A DNA stretch of 64,000 nucleotides from Streptomyces tendae (GCF_014650435.1 NZ_BMUY01000001.1:1-64000); one strand, 5' to 3'; shown: positions 42,555 to 51,997, counted from the first letter of the stretch. The notes: generated from the letters alone by a model not told the origin. Numbers and translations are program-made.

Positions 42555-44837
42555 GTGCAGGCGTACGTACCGCTTCAGACGGGCGATCCCGAGCGGGTCG
42601 GCCCTTACCGGATCGTCGCCCGGCTCGGCTCGGGCGGGATGGGCCGGGTGTACCTGGCCGGTTCGCCGGGCGGCCGGGCGGCCGCCGTGAAGGTGGTGCA
42701 CGAGGATCTGGCCGAGGACCCCGCCTTCCGCAGGCGGTTCGGGCGGGAGGTGGCGGCGGCGCAGCGGGTCGCGGGGCCGTTCACCGCGCCCGTGGTCGAC
42801 GCGGACCCGGACGCGGACCTGCCGTGGCTGGCCACCGCCTTCGTGCCGGGCGTCGCACTGGGCACGGCGGTCGCGGCGCACGGCGTCTGGCCCGAGAGGT
42901 CCGTGCGGGCCCTGGGGTCCGGGCTGGCGGAGGCCCTGGACGCGATCCACCGGGCCGACGTGGTGCACCGCGACCTGAAGCCGTCGAACGTGCTCCTGGC
43001 GCCGGACGGACCCCGGGTGATCGACTTCGGCATCTCGGTGGCCGCCGACGACACCAAGCTCACGACCACGGGCGCCGTGGTCGGCAGCCCCGGCTACCTT
43101 CCGCCCGAGCAGCTGGTCGGCCGCGAGGTGGGGCCGCCCGGCGACGTGTTCGCGCTGGGCGCGCTGCTGGCGTACGCGGCGACCGGGACCGGCCCGTTCG
43201 GGGGCGGGCCCGCGCACGGCGTCAACTACCGCGTGGTCCACGAGGATCCCGACCTGGAGCGCGTGCCGGACGGACTCGCCGAGGTCGTCGCCCGGTGCCT
43301 GGCCAAGGACCCGCGGCAGCGGCCCGAGGTGGCCGAACTCGTCGGGGAACTGGGCCGCTGGGAGGCGGCCGACGGCACCAGGGGCACGTTCACCGCCGGT
43401 ATGTGGCTGCCCGCGCCGGTCGCCGCCGACGTCGCCGCCCTGGGTGTCGAGCCGCTGCCGCAGGCGCCTGCTCAGGCGACCGCAGCGCCGCCCGCGGACG
43501 CCGACCTGCCGACCGTCACGGTGGGTCCGGCGCCGACCGCCGTCGCCACGGCCCGGCTCGGCACGCAGCCCACGGGCCCCTCGTCCGACGCCCGGTCGCG
43601 GGGGGCGACCCGGCGGCGTACGGCGGTCCTCGCCGCGGCCGGCGCCTTCGTCGTCCTGGCCGTCGTCGCCGGCCTGCTGCTGCCGCGTGCCTTCTCCGGC
43701 TCGTCGGGCCGCGGCAACGGCACCGAGAGCAGCGGCAGGCCCACGGCCGCCGCGAAACAGTTGGCGGTGCGGGAACAGTGGTCGTCCGACCAGGACCTCT
43801 GGCAGCCGGTGCTCGCCGACGGCAAGGTGGTCGGCAAGGGCAAGGACGACCTGCTGCACGCGGTGGACGCCGAGAGCGGCGATGCCGTGTGGACGTACCC
43901 CGATCCGAGCGCGTCGTCCCTCGAAGGCGTGAGCGACGGAGTGGTCGTGGCCACCGGCGGGGAGAAGGGCACGATCCGGGGCATCGCCCTGGACGGCGGC
44001 AAGCAGGTCTGGAGCGTGCCCGCCGAGGCACACACGGCGCCCGGCACGACGTTCCACCTCTACCTGCGGGTCCTCGTGGCCGACGGAACCGTCTACGTCA
44101 ACGCCATGTACGACCTGCCCGAGGGGTCCGAACGGTCCGGCAGGTACGCGGTGTCGGCGCTGGACGTCGCCACCGGGCGGCTGAAGTGGACCCGGCCGGT
44201 CGAGTACGGCCTGTCCCACGCGCTCGCGGTGGAGGACGGGGTGCTCTACGGCGGGATGTGGGAGGAGGGCGGCACCTTCTTCTACGCCCTGGACGCGGAG
44301 ACCGGGGAGCAGCGGTGGCGGTACCGCGCGAGCCAGGAGATCGGGGGCGGGGCGACGGCGATCAAGGTGGCGGGGGACACGGTCTACTTCGGCGCCGAGC
44401 GCGGTGTCCTGCACGCCGTGGACGCCCGGCGGGGCACCCGGCTGTGGACCTACGAACCGGACGTCGAGGTCCGGGACTGGCTTGAACCGCTCGTGGTGAC
44501 CGACGGCATGGTCCTCGGCTGCACCGGCGAGAACAACGGCAGCGTGTCGGGCTCGGGAGACGTGCACGCGGTCGCCGCGGCCACCGGCAGGCCGCTGTGG
44601 TCCGCGCACACCGGAACCGAGCCCGAACTGCACGGTCTGCTGGACGGCTCGGTGCTCTTCAGTACCGAAGCCGGCACACTGCACACCGCCGACGCGCGTA
44701 CCGGCGAGTCCGCGGCCCAGGTGCGTCTGTCGTCCGGAGACCCCGACGTGGCCGCCGCCGGCGATGACGACCGGGTGTACTTCGACGGCGGCGACGGGCG
44801 CCTGCACGCGGGCCGGATCTCCCTCACCGACCGGTGA
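42555..44837 (+). CDS. Ser/Thr kinase with PQQ-propeller ectodomain (paralogue)
   Basis: 760 residues from GTG 42555. Kinase motifs GSGGMGRV, AVKVVHEDL, VVHRDLKPSN and IDFGISVA are all intact. TM helix about 353-376, then propeller repeats from about 390 (KDDLLHAVDAESGDAVWTY, YFGAERGVLHAVDARRG, VLFSTEAGTLHTADARTG). It follows the preceding kinase by 58 bp and is a duplicate of it. Its 3' end overlaps the convergent condensation-domain gene by 14 bp. Confidence 0.92.
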   Translation: MQAYVPLQTGDPERVGPYRIVARLGSGGMGRVYLAGSPGGRAAAVKVVHEDLAEDPAFRRRFGREVAAAQRVAGPFTAPVVDADPDADLPWLATAFVPGVALGTAVAAHGVWPERSVRALGSGLAEALDAIHRADVVHRDLKPSNVLLAPDGPRVIDFGISVAADDTKLTTTGAVVGSPGYLPPEQLVGREVGPPGDVFALGALLAYAATGTGPFGGGPAHGVNYRVVHEDPDLERVPDGLAEVVARCLAKDPRQRPEVAELVGELGRWEAADGTRGTFTAGMWLPAPVAADVAALGVEPLPQAPAQATAAPPADADLPTVTVGPAPTAVATARLGTQPTGPSSDARSRGATRRRTAVLAAAGAFVVLAVVAGLLLPRAFSGSSGRGNGTESSGRPTAAAKQLAVREQWSSDQDLWQPVLADGKVVGKGKDDLLHAVDAESGDAVWTYPDPSASSLEGVSDGVVVATGGEKGTIRGIALDGGKQVWSVPAEAHTAPGTTFHLYLRVLVADGTVYVNAMYDLPEGSERSGRYAVSALDVATGRLKWTRPVEYGLSHALAVEDGVLYGGMWEEGGTFFYALDAETGEQRWRYRASQEIGGGATAIKVAGDTVYFGAERGVLHAVDARRGTRLWTYEPDVEVRDWLEPLVVTDGMVLGCTGENNGSVSGSGDVHAVAAATGRPLWSAHTGTEPELHGLLDGSVLFSTEAGTLHTADARTGESAAQVRLSSGDPDVAAAGDDDRVYFDGGDGRLHAGRISLTDR

Positions 44838-46245
44838 GCGGCGGCCCGAAGTCCCCGCGGGCGACGCCCGTGACGACGTCCCGCAGCCGCTCGACGTACA
44901 GCCGCAGGTTCTTGTGGGCGACGTCGGTGTCCGGGTAGCGGCTGGCGAACCACAGGCCCTCGGGGAGCCGGGTGATCCAGGCGCACACCTGGTCGCCGTA
45001 GGAGACCCGGAGCAGTGCGTACGCCGTCCGGTCCGGCCAGCTGTCGGCGCCCGGGACGTCACGGGCGTCGACGTACGACACGATCGAGTACAGGTCGGGC
45101 GAGGTCGGCCTGAAGTCCGTGCCGAGCAGCCGCAGCACGCGGTCGATCGGCATGCGGGACAGCCGCCGGTTGGCCTGGAGTTCGGCGCGGACGGTGCCGA
45201 GGGCGCTGGGGAAGTCGTGGGCCCGGTCCACCGGGACCTCGATCGGCGCGCCGCCCACGTACCAGCCGACGGACTCCGCCCACTGCGACCGTGACCGGGT
45301 GTGGAAGGGCACGACGGTGCGGTAGACGGGCTCGCCGCCGATCTCGTGGACGATCAGCGCGGTCGCGGCCAGCACACCGACCAGGCTGCCGCCGTAGGGA
45401 CGGCAGTACGCCTCGAACGCGGCGGCGTCGGCCGCGTCCACCAACGGCTCGCGCAGCATCCGCTGTTCGGGCAGCGGGCCGCCGGTCCTGACGCCGAGGT
45501 CGACGGGGAAGGAGGGCAGCCGGCCGTCGCAGCGCCGGATGAACTCCCGCCAGCGGGCCACGATGTCGTGGTCGCCGTCGATCCGGTCCGCCTCCGCCCG
45601 CTCGGCCTCGCAGAAGTCGACGTAGGAGCCGACCCGGGGACGCGGCACGGTCCGCCCGGCGACGCCCGCGGCGTACAGCTCGCCGACCTCGGCGGGGATG
45701 CGGTAGATGGAGTAGGCGTCGACGTTGCTGTGGTCGAAGGCCATGTAGACGCTGACGCCGTCGTCGCGGACGACCGCCGTGTAGATGAGGTTGGGCCAGC
45801 GCAGCGCGTCCGCGACGCGGTCGAAGCGGTCCTGGAGGTGCCGGGCGAGGTCCGTCGCGTCCGGGAAGTCACCGACGTCCTCGCGGTGCAGGGCCACCGC
45901 GTCCGCGTCGAGCGTGAACCGGCGCATCGTGTCCCCGTGTTCGCCGCTCCACCGGAAACCGCTGCGCAGCGTCTCGTGCCGCAGCGTCCAGGCCCGCAAC
46001 GCCTCCTGGAGCACGTCGAGATCGACCGGTCCCGGGATGTCGAAGGCGGCCCCGAGCCAGGTCGGCACGAACAGGCCGTCCTCGCGCACCGACCGGGCCG
46101 TCCGGATGTGCGACTCCTGGATGTACGCGGGCGGGCGCGCGTCCTCCGGCAGCGCCGCCGCGATGTCGAGCGTCGCCGGACTGAGCGTCCACTCGACGAG
46201 GCGCCCGGGCCGGATCTCGCAGCGCTGGATGTCGGTCATTCGCAC
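44824..46245 (-). CDS. free-standing condensation-domain protein
   Basis: 473 residues from GTG 46245 (GGAG at 8 bases); ATG 46239 is possible but lies 14 bases from it. NRPS condensation-type fold: EWTLSPATLDIAA, HETLRSGFRW, and DHSNVDAYS in place of the HHxxxDG motif, with the catalytic His and Asp kept. No adenylation or carrier domain is attached and none is near. It could form an ester or amide with an unknown acyl donor. It overlaps the 3' end of the convergent kinase by 14 bp. Confidence 0.82.
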   Translation of the reverse strand: MRMTDIQRCEIRPGRLVEWTLSPATLDIAAALPEDARPPAYIQESHIRTARSVREDGLFVPTWLGAAFDIPGPVDLDVLQEALRAWTLRHETLRSGFRWSGEHGDTMRRFTLDADAVALHREDVGDFPDATDLARHLQDRFDRVADALRWPNLIYTAVVRDDGVSVYMAFDHSNVDAYSIYRIPAEVGELYAAGVAGRTVPRPRVGSYVDFCEAERAEADRIDGDHDIVARWREFIRRCDGRLPSFPVDLGVRTGGPLPEQRMLREPLVDAADAAAFEAYCRPYGGSLVGVLAATALIVHEIGGEPVYRTVVPFHTRSRSQWAESVGWYVGGAPIEVPVDRAHDFPSALGTVRAELQANRRLSRMPIDRVLRLLGTDFRPTSPDLYSIVSYVDARDVPGADSWPDRTAYALLRVSYGDQVCAWITRLPEGLWFASRYPDTDVAHKNLRLYVERLRDVVTGVARGDFGPPLTGR

Positions 46246-46420
46246 GAGGAGGTCTCCGTTCGCAGATGTACAGACCCGACCAAGGGAATGCCGTCCGCGC
46301 GGCCGCGCACCCGCCGTGTCGGCACTGTTCAACGGAACGGATGGCCTCTCGAACGCCGATACGCCCCAACCGCCCGGCCGCCCTTCACCCTTCCCCCGTG
46401 CACCCTTCACGCCTCGCCCG

Positions 46421-47137
46421 TCACTCCAGATACGCGTGCAGGGCGCCCGCCCCCGCCAGCATCGACCGCGTCCGCGCGGTGAGGGCCCGCCCGCGCGCCT
46501 CGACCGCCGCCCGCAGCGCCTCGCTGCTCCCCGCGCGCCGCAGGTCTTCCAGCACGGGCCGGATCTGCTCGAGGAGGTGGTGACTGCGGCGCAGCGCGCG
46601 CACCACCCGCGCGTCCCGCACGTCCGCGGGCCCGTACACGCGGTACCCGGTGCCGCGCTCCCGCCCGGGCACGAGCAGCCCCGCGTCCTCCCACACCCGC
46701 AGCGCGGACGTCCGTACGCCGACCAGCGCGGCCACCTCGCCGATACGCAGCCCGGACGGCTCGCCGGAACGCGGCGGCGGCGCGTCGGCATCCCGACCGG
46801 CCAGCGCCTCCAGTGCCTCACCGGCGGCCCGCAGCGACACCCGCTCCTCGTGCAGCTCGGCGTGCGCCGCGTCCACCAGGGCGAGGGCACCGGCCACGTC
46901 CCCGTCGTGCGCGGCCCGCATCACCCGCGTCGCCGTCACCGCCCCGTACCCCGGCTGCAACGCCCGGTACGTCAGCAGCGCGTCCCGGTGCCGCTCGCCG
47001 AACACCCGGTACCCGGCGTCGGTCCGCCCGGCCGGGGGCAGGACACCGGCGCCCTCGTAGTTGCGCACCTGCTGCGTCGACAGCCCGACCGCCCGGGCCA
47101 GATCGACGGTACGCAGACGACGCTCGCGATCGCTCAC
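46421..47137 (-). CDS. tandem MerR-type transcriptional regulator
   Basis: 238 residues from GTG 47137. Two MerR-type DNA-binding domains are recognisable: RTVDLARAVGLSTQQVRNYEGAGVLPPAGRTDAGYRVFG (about 8-46) and LRIGEVAALVGVRTSALRVWEDAGLLVPGRERGTGYRVYG (about 131-170). This resembles the regulators called TioE family in Streptomyces annotation. It precedes the condensation-domain gene by 175 bp on the same strand and may regulate it. No metal-binding cysteines are seen. Confidence 0.85.
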   Translation of the reverse strand: MSDRERRLRTVDLARAVGLSTQQVRNYEGAGVLPPAGRTDAGYRVFGERHRDALLTYRALQPGYGAVTATRVMRAAHDGDVAGALALVDAAHAELHEERVSLRAAGEALEALAGRDADAPPPRSGEPSGLRIGEVAALVGVRTSALRVWEDAGLLVPGRERGTGYRVYGPADVRDARVVRALRRSHHLLEQIRPVLEDLRRAGSSEALRAAVEARGRALTARTRSMLAGAGALHAYLE

Positions 47138-47277
47138 CGGGCGCAGCCTATGCGGGACCCGGCGGCCATCAGTACCTGACCAGGGGAGGCCCGAACAGGG
47201 CCGCCTGCTCCGCCTGCTGGCCGCGGGAGCATCGCGGGGCATCGCCGAGACCGGCACGGGCTGCGGGCAACGGGGGA

Positions 47278-47316
47278 GGCCCTGGGTCGTGGCGGGGGAA
47301 GCCACGGCCCAGGGCC
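47278..47316 (-). terminator. hairpin downstream of the alpha/beta hydrolase gene
   Basis: GGCCCTGGGTCGTGGC pairs with GCCACGGCCCAGGGCC (16-bp stem with a single G.U-type pair, 7-base loop). It lies 21 bases beyond the hydrolase stop at 47338. Confidence 0.7.
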
Positions 47317-47337
47317 GGTCTGGGGAGGGAGGGGGTG

Positions 47338-48243
47338 CTAGTGGGCGTCGGTGGCGCGGGCGGTGACGCTCTGGACGGCCTTGAGGGCGAGGTCGGGGCG
47401 GTCGGTGTGGATGTAGTGGCTGCTGCCCTCGGCCGTGGTGACCTTGCTGTCGGTGGACAGCTTCAGCCACTCCTGCTGGCCGTCGGCCCACATCTTCTCC
47501 AGGGCGGCCTCGTACTCGGGGACCACGGAGTACTGGGACTCGTGCTTGAGGATCTCGACCGGGATGTCGCCGGCCGAGTGGACCGGGCCGTCGGCGATGA
47601 CGAACTGCTCCGGGTTCTGGCCGGCGTTGCCCCCGATCGCGCCGTCCCGGGCCTGGGCGGACGCGCCGGTGGCGTCGGCGGGAATGGTGCGCTTCATGTC
47701 ACGGGTGAGGTGGGGGACGGTGGCGTCCAGGAGGACCAGGCCCTTGACGCGGTCGGTGTGGTCCGGGGTGTAGCGGGCGGCGATGTAGCCGCCCAGGGAG
47801 TGCCCCGCCAGGACGACCGGGCGGTCGCCCGCGAGGTGGTCGAGGAGCTTGGTGAGCAGGACGCTGGCGTCGTTCATGGTCTGCAGTTCGCCCTTGGCGG
47901 GCTTGTCGCTCTTGCCCTCGCCGAGGCGGTCGTAGGAGCACACCCGGTCCGTCTTGCTCAGGGACTTCTGCAGGGCGGCCATGTTGCCCAGGCCCTCGCC
48001 GCCGCCCGCCATCAGCACCACCAGCGGCTGGTCCGCGTCCGAGTGGCCGGAGCAGGAGACGTTGACCGTGTGGCCGTCGACGTCGATCTTCTTCGTGCCG
48101 GTGAAGGAGGCTCCCGCGGAAGCGGCGGTGTCCTTCGCGTCGGAGTCGTCCTTGCCGTACTCCTCGTTCAGGACGAGTCCCGCGCCGGCCACGGCGCAGA
48201 CGACGGCGATCGCGGCAATCGCCTTGGCGAAGGTGCGGAACAT
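47338..48243 (-). CDS. secreted or membrane-anchored alpha/beta hydrolase
   Basis: 301 residues. An N-terminal hydrophobic helix (about 5-25) suggests secretion or membrane anchoring; no lipobox is visible. Catalytic features: LVVLMAGGGEGLGN (oxyanion region), nucleophile elbow GHSLGGY (about residue 148), and the final GSSHYIHTDRP that supplies the His. A substrate cannot be assigned. Its stop is followed by a strong hairpin. TetR lies 196 bp upstream. Confidence 0.85.
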   Translation of the reverse strand: MFRTFAKAIAAIAVVCAVAGAGLVLNEEYGKDDSDAKDTAASAGASFTGTKKIDVDGHTVNVSCSGHSDADQPLVVLMAGGGEGLGNMAALQKSLSKTDRVCSYDRLGEGKSDKPAKGELQTMNDASVLLTKLLDHLAGDRPVVLAGHSLGGYIAARYTPDHTDRVKGLVLLDATVPHLTRDMKRTIPADATGASAQARDGAIGGNAGQNPEQFVIADGPVHSAGDIPVEILKHESQYSVVPEYEAALEKMWADGQQEWLKLSTDSKVTTAEGSSHYIHTDRPDLALKAVQSVTARATDAH

Positions 48244-48439
48244 GGGGGGCCTCCAGCAGGCAAGGGTGGGGTAGGGACGCGGTGTTGGGGGGATTTCTCT
48301 CGGTCGGCCTGTGGTGCTCGGCGACTGATGAAGACTCTATGGATCCACCGGTCCCGGATCGTCACCCCGCGGTGGACACCTGCCCGTAGCTCCCTCGGGG
48401 GACAACCACCACCGCCGCGGGCCCCGCCCCGCGCACCGC

Positions 48440-49042
48440 CTACGCCCCGTCCGCGCTGATCGACCGCCAGATCCGCTCCGGCAGGATGCGCGCGGCCTCG
48501 TCCAGGTCGACGTCCCGGACCCCGGACAGGCGGCGCCGGGCGACGGCCACGACCGGGCCCAGGACCAGGGACTCCAGCAACGGCATGGGGAGCGGGGCGA
48601 TTTCACCCGCGTCGATGCGGGGCTGGATCCACCCGGCCATCGCCGAGACGGTCGGCTGCTGCGCGTCCCGCACCTCCTGGCCGTGCGCCATCAGGCGCCG
48701 GTCGGCGCGCGGGGAGTGCACGAGGAGCGCCGCGCCGGGGTGGTCGCGGACGAAGGCCAGATAGGCCCCGACGACGGCCCGGATCCCCTCCCGGGCGGTC
48801 CCGGCACTGGTCAGCGCGGTGACCAGCTGTTCCAGCAGCCGCCCGGTCCAGCGCTCGGTGAGCGCCGTGAGCAGGCCGTCGAGGCTGCCGAAGTGGTGGT
48901 AGAGGCTGCCGAGGCTGACCCCGCTGGTGCGGGTGACCGCGGTGACGGTGACGCCCTGTTCGCCCGACTCCGTGTAGAGGCGGAGCGCGGCGTCCAGGAG
49001 GAGGTCGGAGGTGACCTCGCCGCGGTGTTGTTTGGGGCTCAT
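48440..49042 (-). CDS. TetR-family regulator
   Basis: 200 residues. N-terminal TetR HTH: TSDLLLDAALRLYTESGEQGVTVTAVTRTSGVSLGSLYHHFGSLDGLL (about 10-57), followed by an all-helical ligand/dimer domain. Divergent from the kinase gene at 49219 and upstream of the hydrolase gene; a 7-bp inverted repeat lies just ahead of its start. Ligand and target are unknown. Confidence 0.9.
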   Translation of the reverse strand: MSPKQHRGEVTSDLLLDAALRLYTESGEQGVTVTAVTRTSGVSLGSLYHHFGSLDGLLTALTERWTGRLLEQLVTALTSAGTAREGIRAVVGAYLAFVRDHPGAALLVHSPRADRRLMAHGQEVRDAQQPTVSAMAGWIQPRIDAGEIAPLPMPLLESLVLGPVVAVARRRLSGVRDVDLDEAARILPERIWRSISADGA

Positions 49043-49066
49043 GGACAGGCGCGCTCTCGCTTCCTT

Positions 49067-49087
49067 TTCTAGAATAATTTTCTAGAA
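49067..49087. promoter_or_regulatory. TetR operator candidate
   Basis: TTCTAGAA-TAATT-TTCTAGAA, an 8-bp perfect inverted repeat about 5 bp apart, is strikingly AT-rich compared with the surroundings. It starts 24 bases upstream of the TetR start codon and lies between divergent genes. Confidence 0.65.
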
Positions 49088-49218
49088 GATTCTTCCAATC
49101 CTAGGTCCGTCTGACTCACACTGTCCCCTGCGGGACGCGCGTGTCCGCCCGGACTTCGGAGGGGAGCGGGTGGGCCGCGGGTCCCCGGCCGTCGGGACAA
49201 CGGGGGGACAGGGTCGAC

Positions 49219-51081
49219 GTGTTGGAGCTGGACGGCAGCGGGGCGGAGCCGCTGAAGGACGGGGACCCGCGGTGGATCGGGCCGATCCCGCTGATCGGAC
49301 GCCTCGGCTCCGGCGGCATGGGCCGCGTGTATCTCGGCGTCCACGAGGGCCGGTACGCGGCCGTCAAGCAGCTCCTGCCCTCGGTCGTCGCCGAGGACGA
49401 GGACTTCCTGCGCCGCTTCGGGCACGAGCTGGACAACCTCGCCCGCTTACCCGAGGAGGCGACCGCACCGCTGCTCGCGGGGGACCGGGAGGCCCGGCCG
49501 CCCTGGTTCGCCACCGCCTACGTGCCCGGCCTCACCCTGACCGAGGCGCTGGAGGTCCACGGCGGTCCGCTGCCCGCCGATGCGCTGTGGCTGCTCCTTC
49601 GGGAGGCCGCCGAGGGGCTGGCCGCGGTGCACGCGCTGGACATGGTGCACCGCGATCTGAAGCCGTCCAACGTGATGCTGACGCTGGAGGGTCTGACCCT
49701 CATCGACTTCGGGGTCGCCCGGGCCGCGGAGCAGAGCCGGCTGACGAGGACCGGCATGGTGGTGGGTACGCCCGCCTACATGTCACCGGAGCAGGCATCC
49801 GGGAGACGGGCGTCCAGTGGAGCGGTGGACGTCTTCGCGCTGGGCTCGGTGCTGGCGTACGCGGCGTCGGGGCGCCCGCCCTTCGGCGACGAGTCCGGGC
49901 ACGCGGTGCTGTACCGCATCGTGCACGAGGAGCCGGATCTCGGGCCGTTGCGGGAGCTGGATCCGGAACTGGCCGAGGTGGTCGCGTCCTGCCTCGACAA
50001 GGACCACGAGGGCCGCCCCACCGCCGCCGAACTGCTCGAGACCGCCGAGCGGCACGGGCCGTACGAGCCGCCGCTGTGGCCGCAGGCCCTCACCGAGCGG
50101 CTGACCGAACGGGCGGCCTTCGTCACGAACCTGCCGGAGCAGGCGGACCTCCCAGAACCCGAACCCGAGCGCGTTCCCGATCCCGGGTCCGCTGTCGTCG
50201 GGCGGCGGGACCCCGGCCGGTCCGACCGGCGGCGCCGGCACCGCGTTCTCTTCGCCGTCGTCCCGGTCGTGGTGGCCGCCGGGGCGACCCTCGCCGTGCA
50301 ACTCCTGCCGTACACCTTGGCCCCCGACGACCGTGCGGACGCGTCGCCGTCGTCGTCCGCACCGGTGTCGAGCGCGCCCGCGGCGTCCCCGGCCGGGCCG
50401 GGGAAGGCGTCGCGGACGGCGACGCCGGACCAGTCCGCGTCACCCTCCCGATCGCCCGGGGAGCAGGGCGACCGACGGGGCGACGCGGACGGTGGGGGCG
50501 GTGCCGCGGGCGGTTCGCAAGGGGGCGCGGATGCCGGTGGGGCCGGGCCGGGTTCCGGATCAGGTTCCGGTTCCTCCGATGACGGAGGTGCCGGTGCAGC
50601 TGCTGGTGCCGGTGCCGGTGCCGGCAGCGGCGATGGCGATGGTTCCGGCTCCGGTTCTGGCTCCGGATCTGGATCTGGATCCGGTTCGGGTTCCGGAGAC
50701 GGCGACGCGTCCGGATCGGGCGTCTTCATGCTCAAGAACGCCAAGAACGGTCGGTGCCTGACCACCGCCCTCGCCGACGCCCCGTACGACGGCGACTGTA
50801 CGGGCGACGCGGCCACCTGGACCTTCCGGAGCAGGCCGAACGGCACCGTGTGGGTCATCAACGGGCTTTCTGGCCAATGCATTTACACCGCGGCGATCGG
50901 GCACCCGGTCTTCTCGTTCCCCTGTGGCCGCACCACCGGGCAGGAGTGGCGGGTGGGGTCCGGCGGCACCCTCAAGAACGTCGCCACCGGCGGCTGCGTC
51001 ACCGTCAGCGCGATGAGCGGCACCGGCGTGCGCAACGAGGCATGCGACCAATCCGCGTCCCAACGCTGGACGCGGAGCTAG
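49219..51081 (+). CDS. Ser/Thr kinase with ricin-like ectodomain (first)
   Basis: 620 residues from GTG 49219 (AGGG 5 bases upstream); an upstream GTG at 49141 would add 26 residues of low quality. Kinase domain: GSGGMGRVYLGVHEG, AAVKQLLPS, HRDLKPSN, DFGVARAAEQS. TM helix about 339-362. Ser/Gly repeat linker about 435-500, then a ricin B-type trefoil (about 503-620) with QRW-type endings (SASQRW at the C-terminus). Nearly the same build as the gene at 56456. The C-terminus overlaps the LysR gene by 4 bp, convergent. Confidence 0.9.
   Translation: MLELDGSGAEPLKDGDPRWIGPIPLIGRLGSGGMGRVYLGVHEGRYAAVKQLLPSVVAEDEDFLRRFGHELDNLARLPEEATAPLLAGDREARPPWFATAYVPGLTLTEALEVHGGPLPADALWLLLREAAEGLAAVHALDMVHRDLKPSNVMLTLEGLTLIDFGVARAAEQSRLTRTGMVVGTPAYMSPEQASGRRASSGAVDVFALGSVLAYAASGRPPFGDESGHAVLYRIVHEEPDLGPLRELDPELAEVVASCLDKDHEGRPTAAELLETAERHGPYEPPLWPQALTERLTERAAFVTNLPEQADLPEPEPERVPDPGSAVVGRRDPGRSDRRRRHRVLFAVVPVVVAAGATLAVQLLPYTLAPDDRADASPSSSAPVSSAPAASPAGPGKASRTATPDQSASPSRSPGEQGDRRGDADGGGGAAGGSQGGADAGGAGPGSGSGSGSSDDGGAGAAAGAGAGAGSGDGDGSGSGSGSGSGSGSGSGSGDGDASGSGVFMLKNAKNGRCLTTALADAPYDGDCTGDAATWTFRSRPNGTVWVINGLSGQCIYTAAIGHPVFSFPCGRTTGQEWRVGSGGTLKNVATGGCVTVSAMSGTGVRNEACDQSASQRWTRS
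50580..50715. repeat. degenerate (GGTTCC/GGATCT)n tandem repeats in kinase linker
   Basis: Hexamer-type units encoding Ser-Gly dipeptides (SGSGSG...) run for over 100 bp in the extracellular linker of the ricin-type kinase. Confidence 0.7.
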
Positions 51082-51971
51082 GACAGGCCCTGCGAGGCGT
51101 CGTACACCGCGACCGCGAGCCGGACGAAGGAGCGGATCAGCGGGTTCGGGTCGGTCCGGGGCCAGGCCAGCACCACCTGGCTCGGCGGCAGGCCCGTCAG
51201 CGGGACCACGGTGAGCCCCTCCGCGGGCACGTGGTCGGCGAGGGTCATGCCGACCGTGCCGTTCCAGAGCACCACCTGCTGACACTCCCGCACCGTGCGC
51301 ACCACCGGCCCCGGCCGCGGCTCCCCGCCGTTCCAGTACGCCTGCCACAGCGGATCCGTGCCCTCCGGGAAGCGGAACCAGCGGCGGTCGGCCAGCTCGG
51401 CCGGGGCCAGGCTCGCCCGGCCGGCCAGCGGATCGTCGGCGCGCAGCAGGGCGCCCACGGGGTCGGCGCGCAAGGTCTGCGTGGTCAGGCCGGTCGGGTC
51501 GAAGGGGCCGCGGGTGAGGGCCACGTCGACCAGCCCGGCGTGCAGCCCGCAGGTGGGGTCGGTCAGGTCGGTCTCGCGGACGGTGACTTCGACGTGCGGA
51601 TGGCGCCGGCGGTAGGCGTCGGCCAGCCGGACCACGTCCGGGTCGGTGCTGTCGCCGAGGATGCCGACGGTGAGGGTCGCGGCACCGGCCGCGGCCGCCA
51701 CGCGAGCGGGTACGCGTTCGGCCCGGTCGAGCAGGGCGCGCGCCTCGTCGAGCAGCACCGCACCGGCCCTGGTGAGGGTGACGCCCGCGGAGGTGCGGTG
51801 GAACAGCGTGGCGCCCAGTTCCGTCTCCAGCGCCCTGATCGCCCGGCTCAGCGGCGGCTGGCTCATGTGCAGGCGGACGGCCGCCCGGCCGAAGTGGAGT
51901 TCCTCCGCGACCGCCACGAAGTAGCGCAGCGTCCGCAGCTCGAGCCGGTCCCTCCGGTTCACCGGGTCCAT
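51078..51971 (-). CDS. LysR-family regulator
   Basis: 297 residues. N-terminal HTH: ELRTLRYFVAVAEELHFGRAAVRLHMSQPPLSRAIRALETELGATLFHR, then the LysR substrate-binding domain (about 90-290). Divergent from a cupin-DoxX pair, and a classical ATAC-N7-GTAT site lies between them, so it most likely controls that pair and itself. Inducer unknown. Confidence 0.93.
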   Translation of the reverse strand: MDPVNRRDRLELRTLRYFVAVAEELHFGRAAVRLHMSQPPLSRAIRALETELGATLFHRTSAGVTLTRAGAVLLDEARALLDRAERVPARVAAAAGAATLTVGILGDSTDPDVVRLADAYRRRHPHVEVTVRETDLTDPTCGLHAGLVDVALTRGPFDPTGLTTQTLRADPVGALLRADDPLAGRASLAPAELADRRWFRFPEGTDPLWQAYWNGGEPRPGPVVRTVRECQQVVLWNGTVGMTLADHVPAEGLTVVPLTGLPPSQVVLAWPRTDPNPLIRSFVRLAVAVYDASQGLS

Positions 51972-51978
51972 CCTGCGA

Positions 51979-51997
51979 CGATACCCGCGCGGTATCG
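51979..51997. promoter_or_regulatory. LysR-type operator
   Basis: CGATACC-CGCGC-GGTATCG, with the T-N11-A core of LysR sites (ATAC-N7-GTAT). It lies 8 bp upstream of the LysR start and 55 bp upstream of the cupin start. Confidence 0.7.

Noticed and set aside
50580..50715. possible CRISPR-like repeat array
   Set aside because: The repeats are tandem hexamers in frame with a kinase linker, with no spacers.
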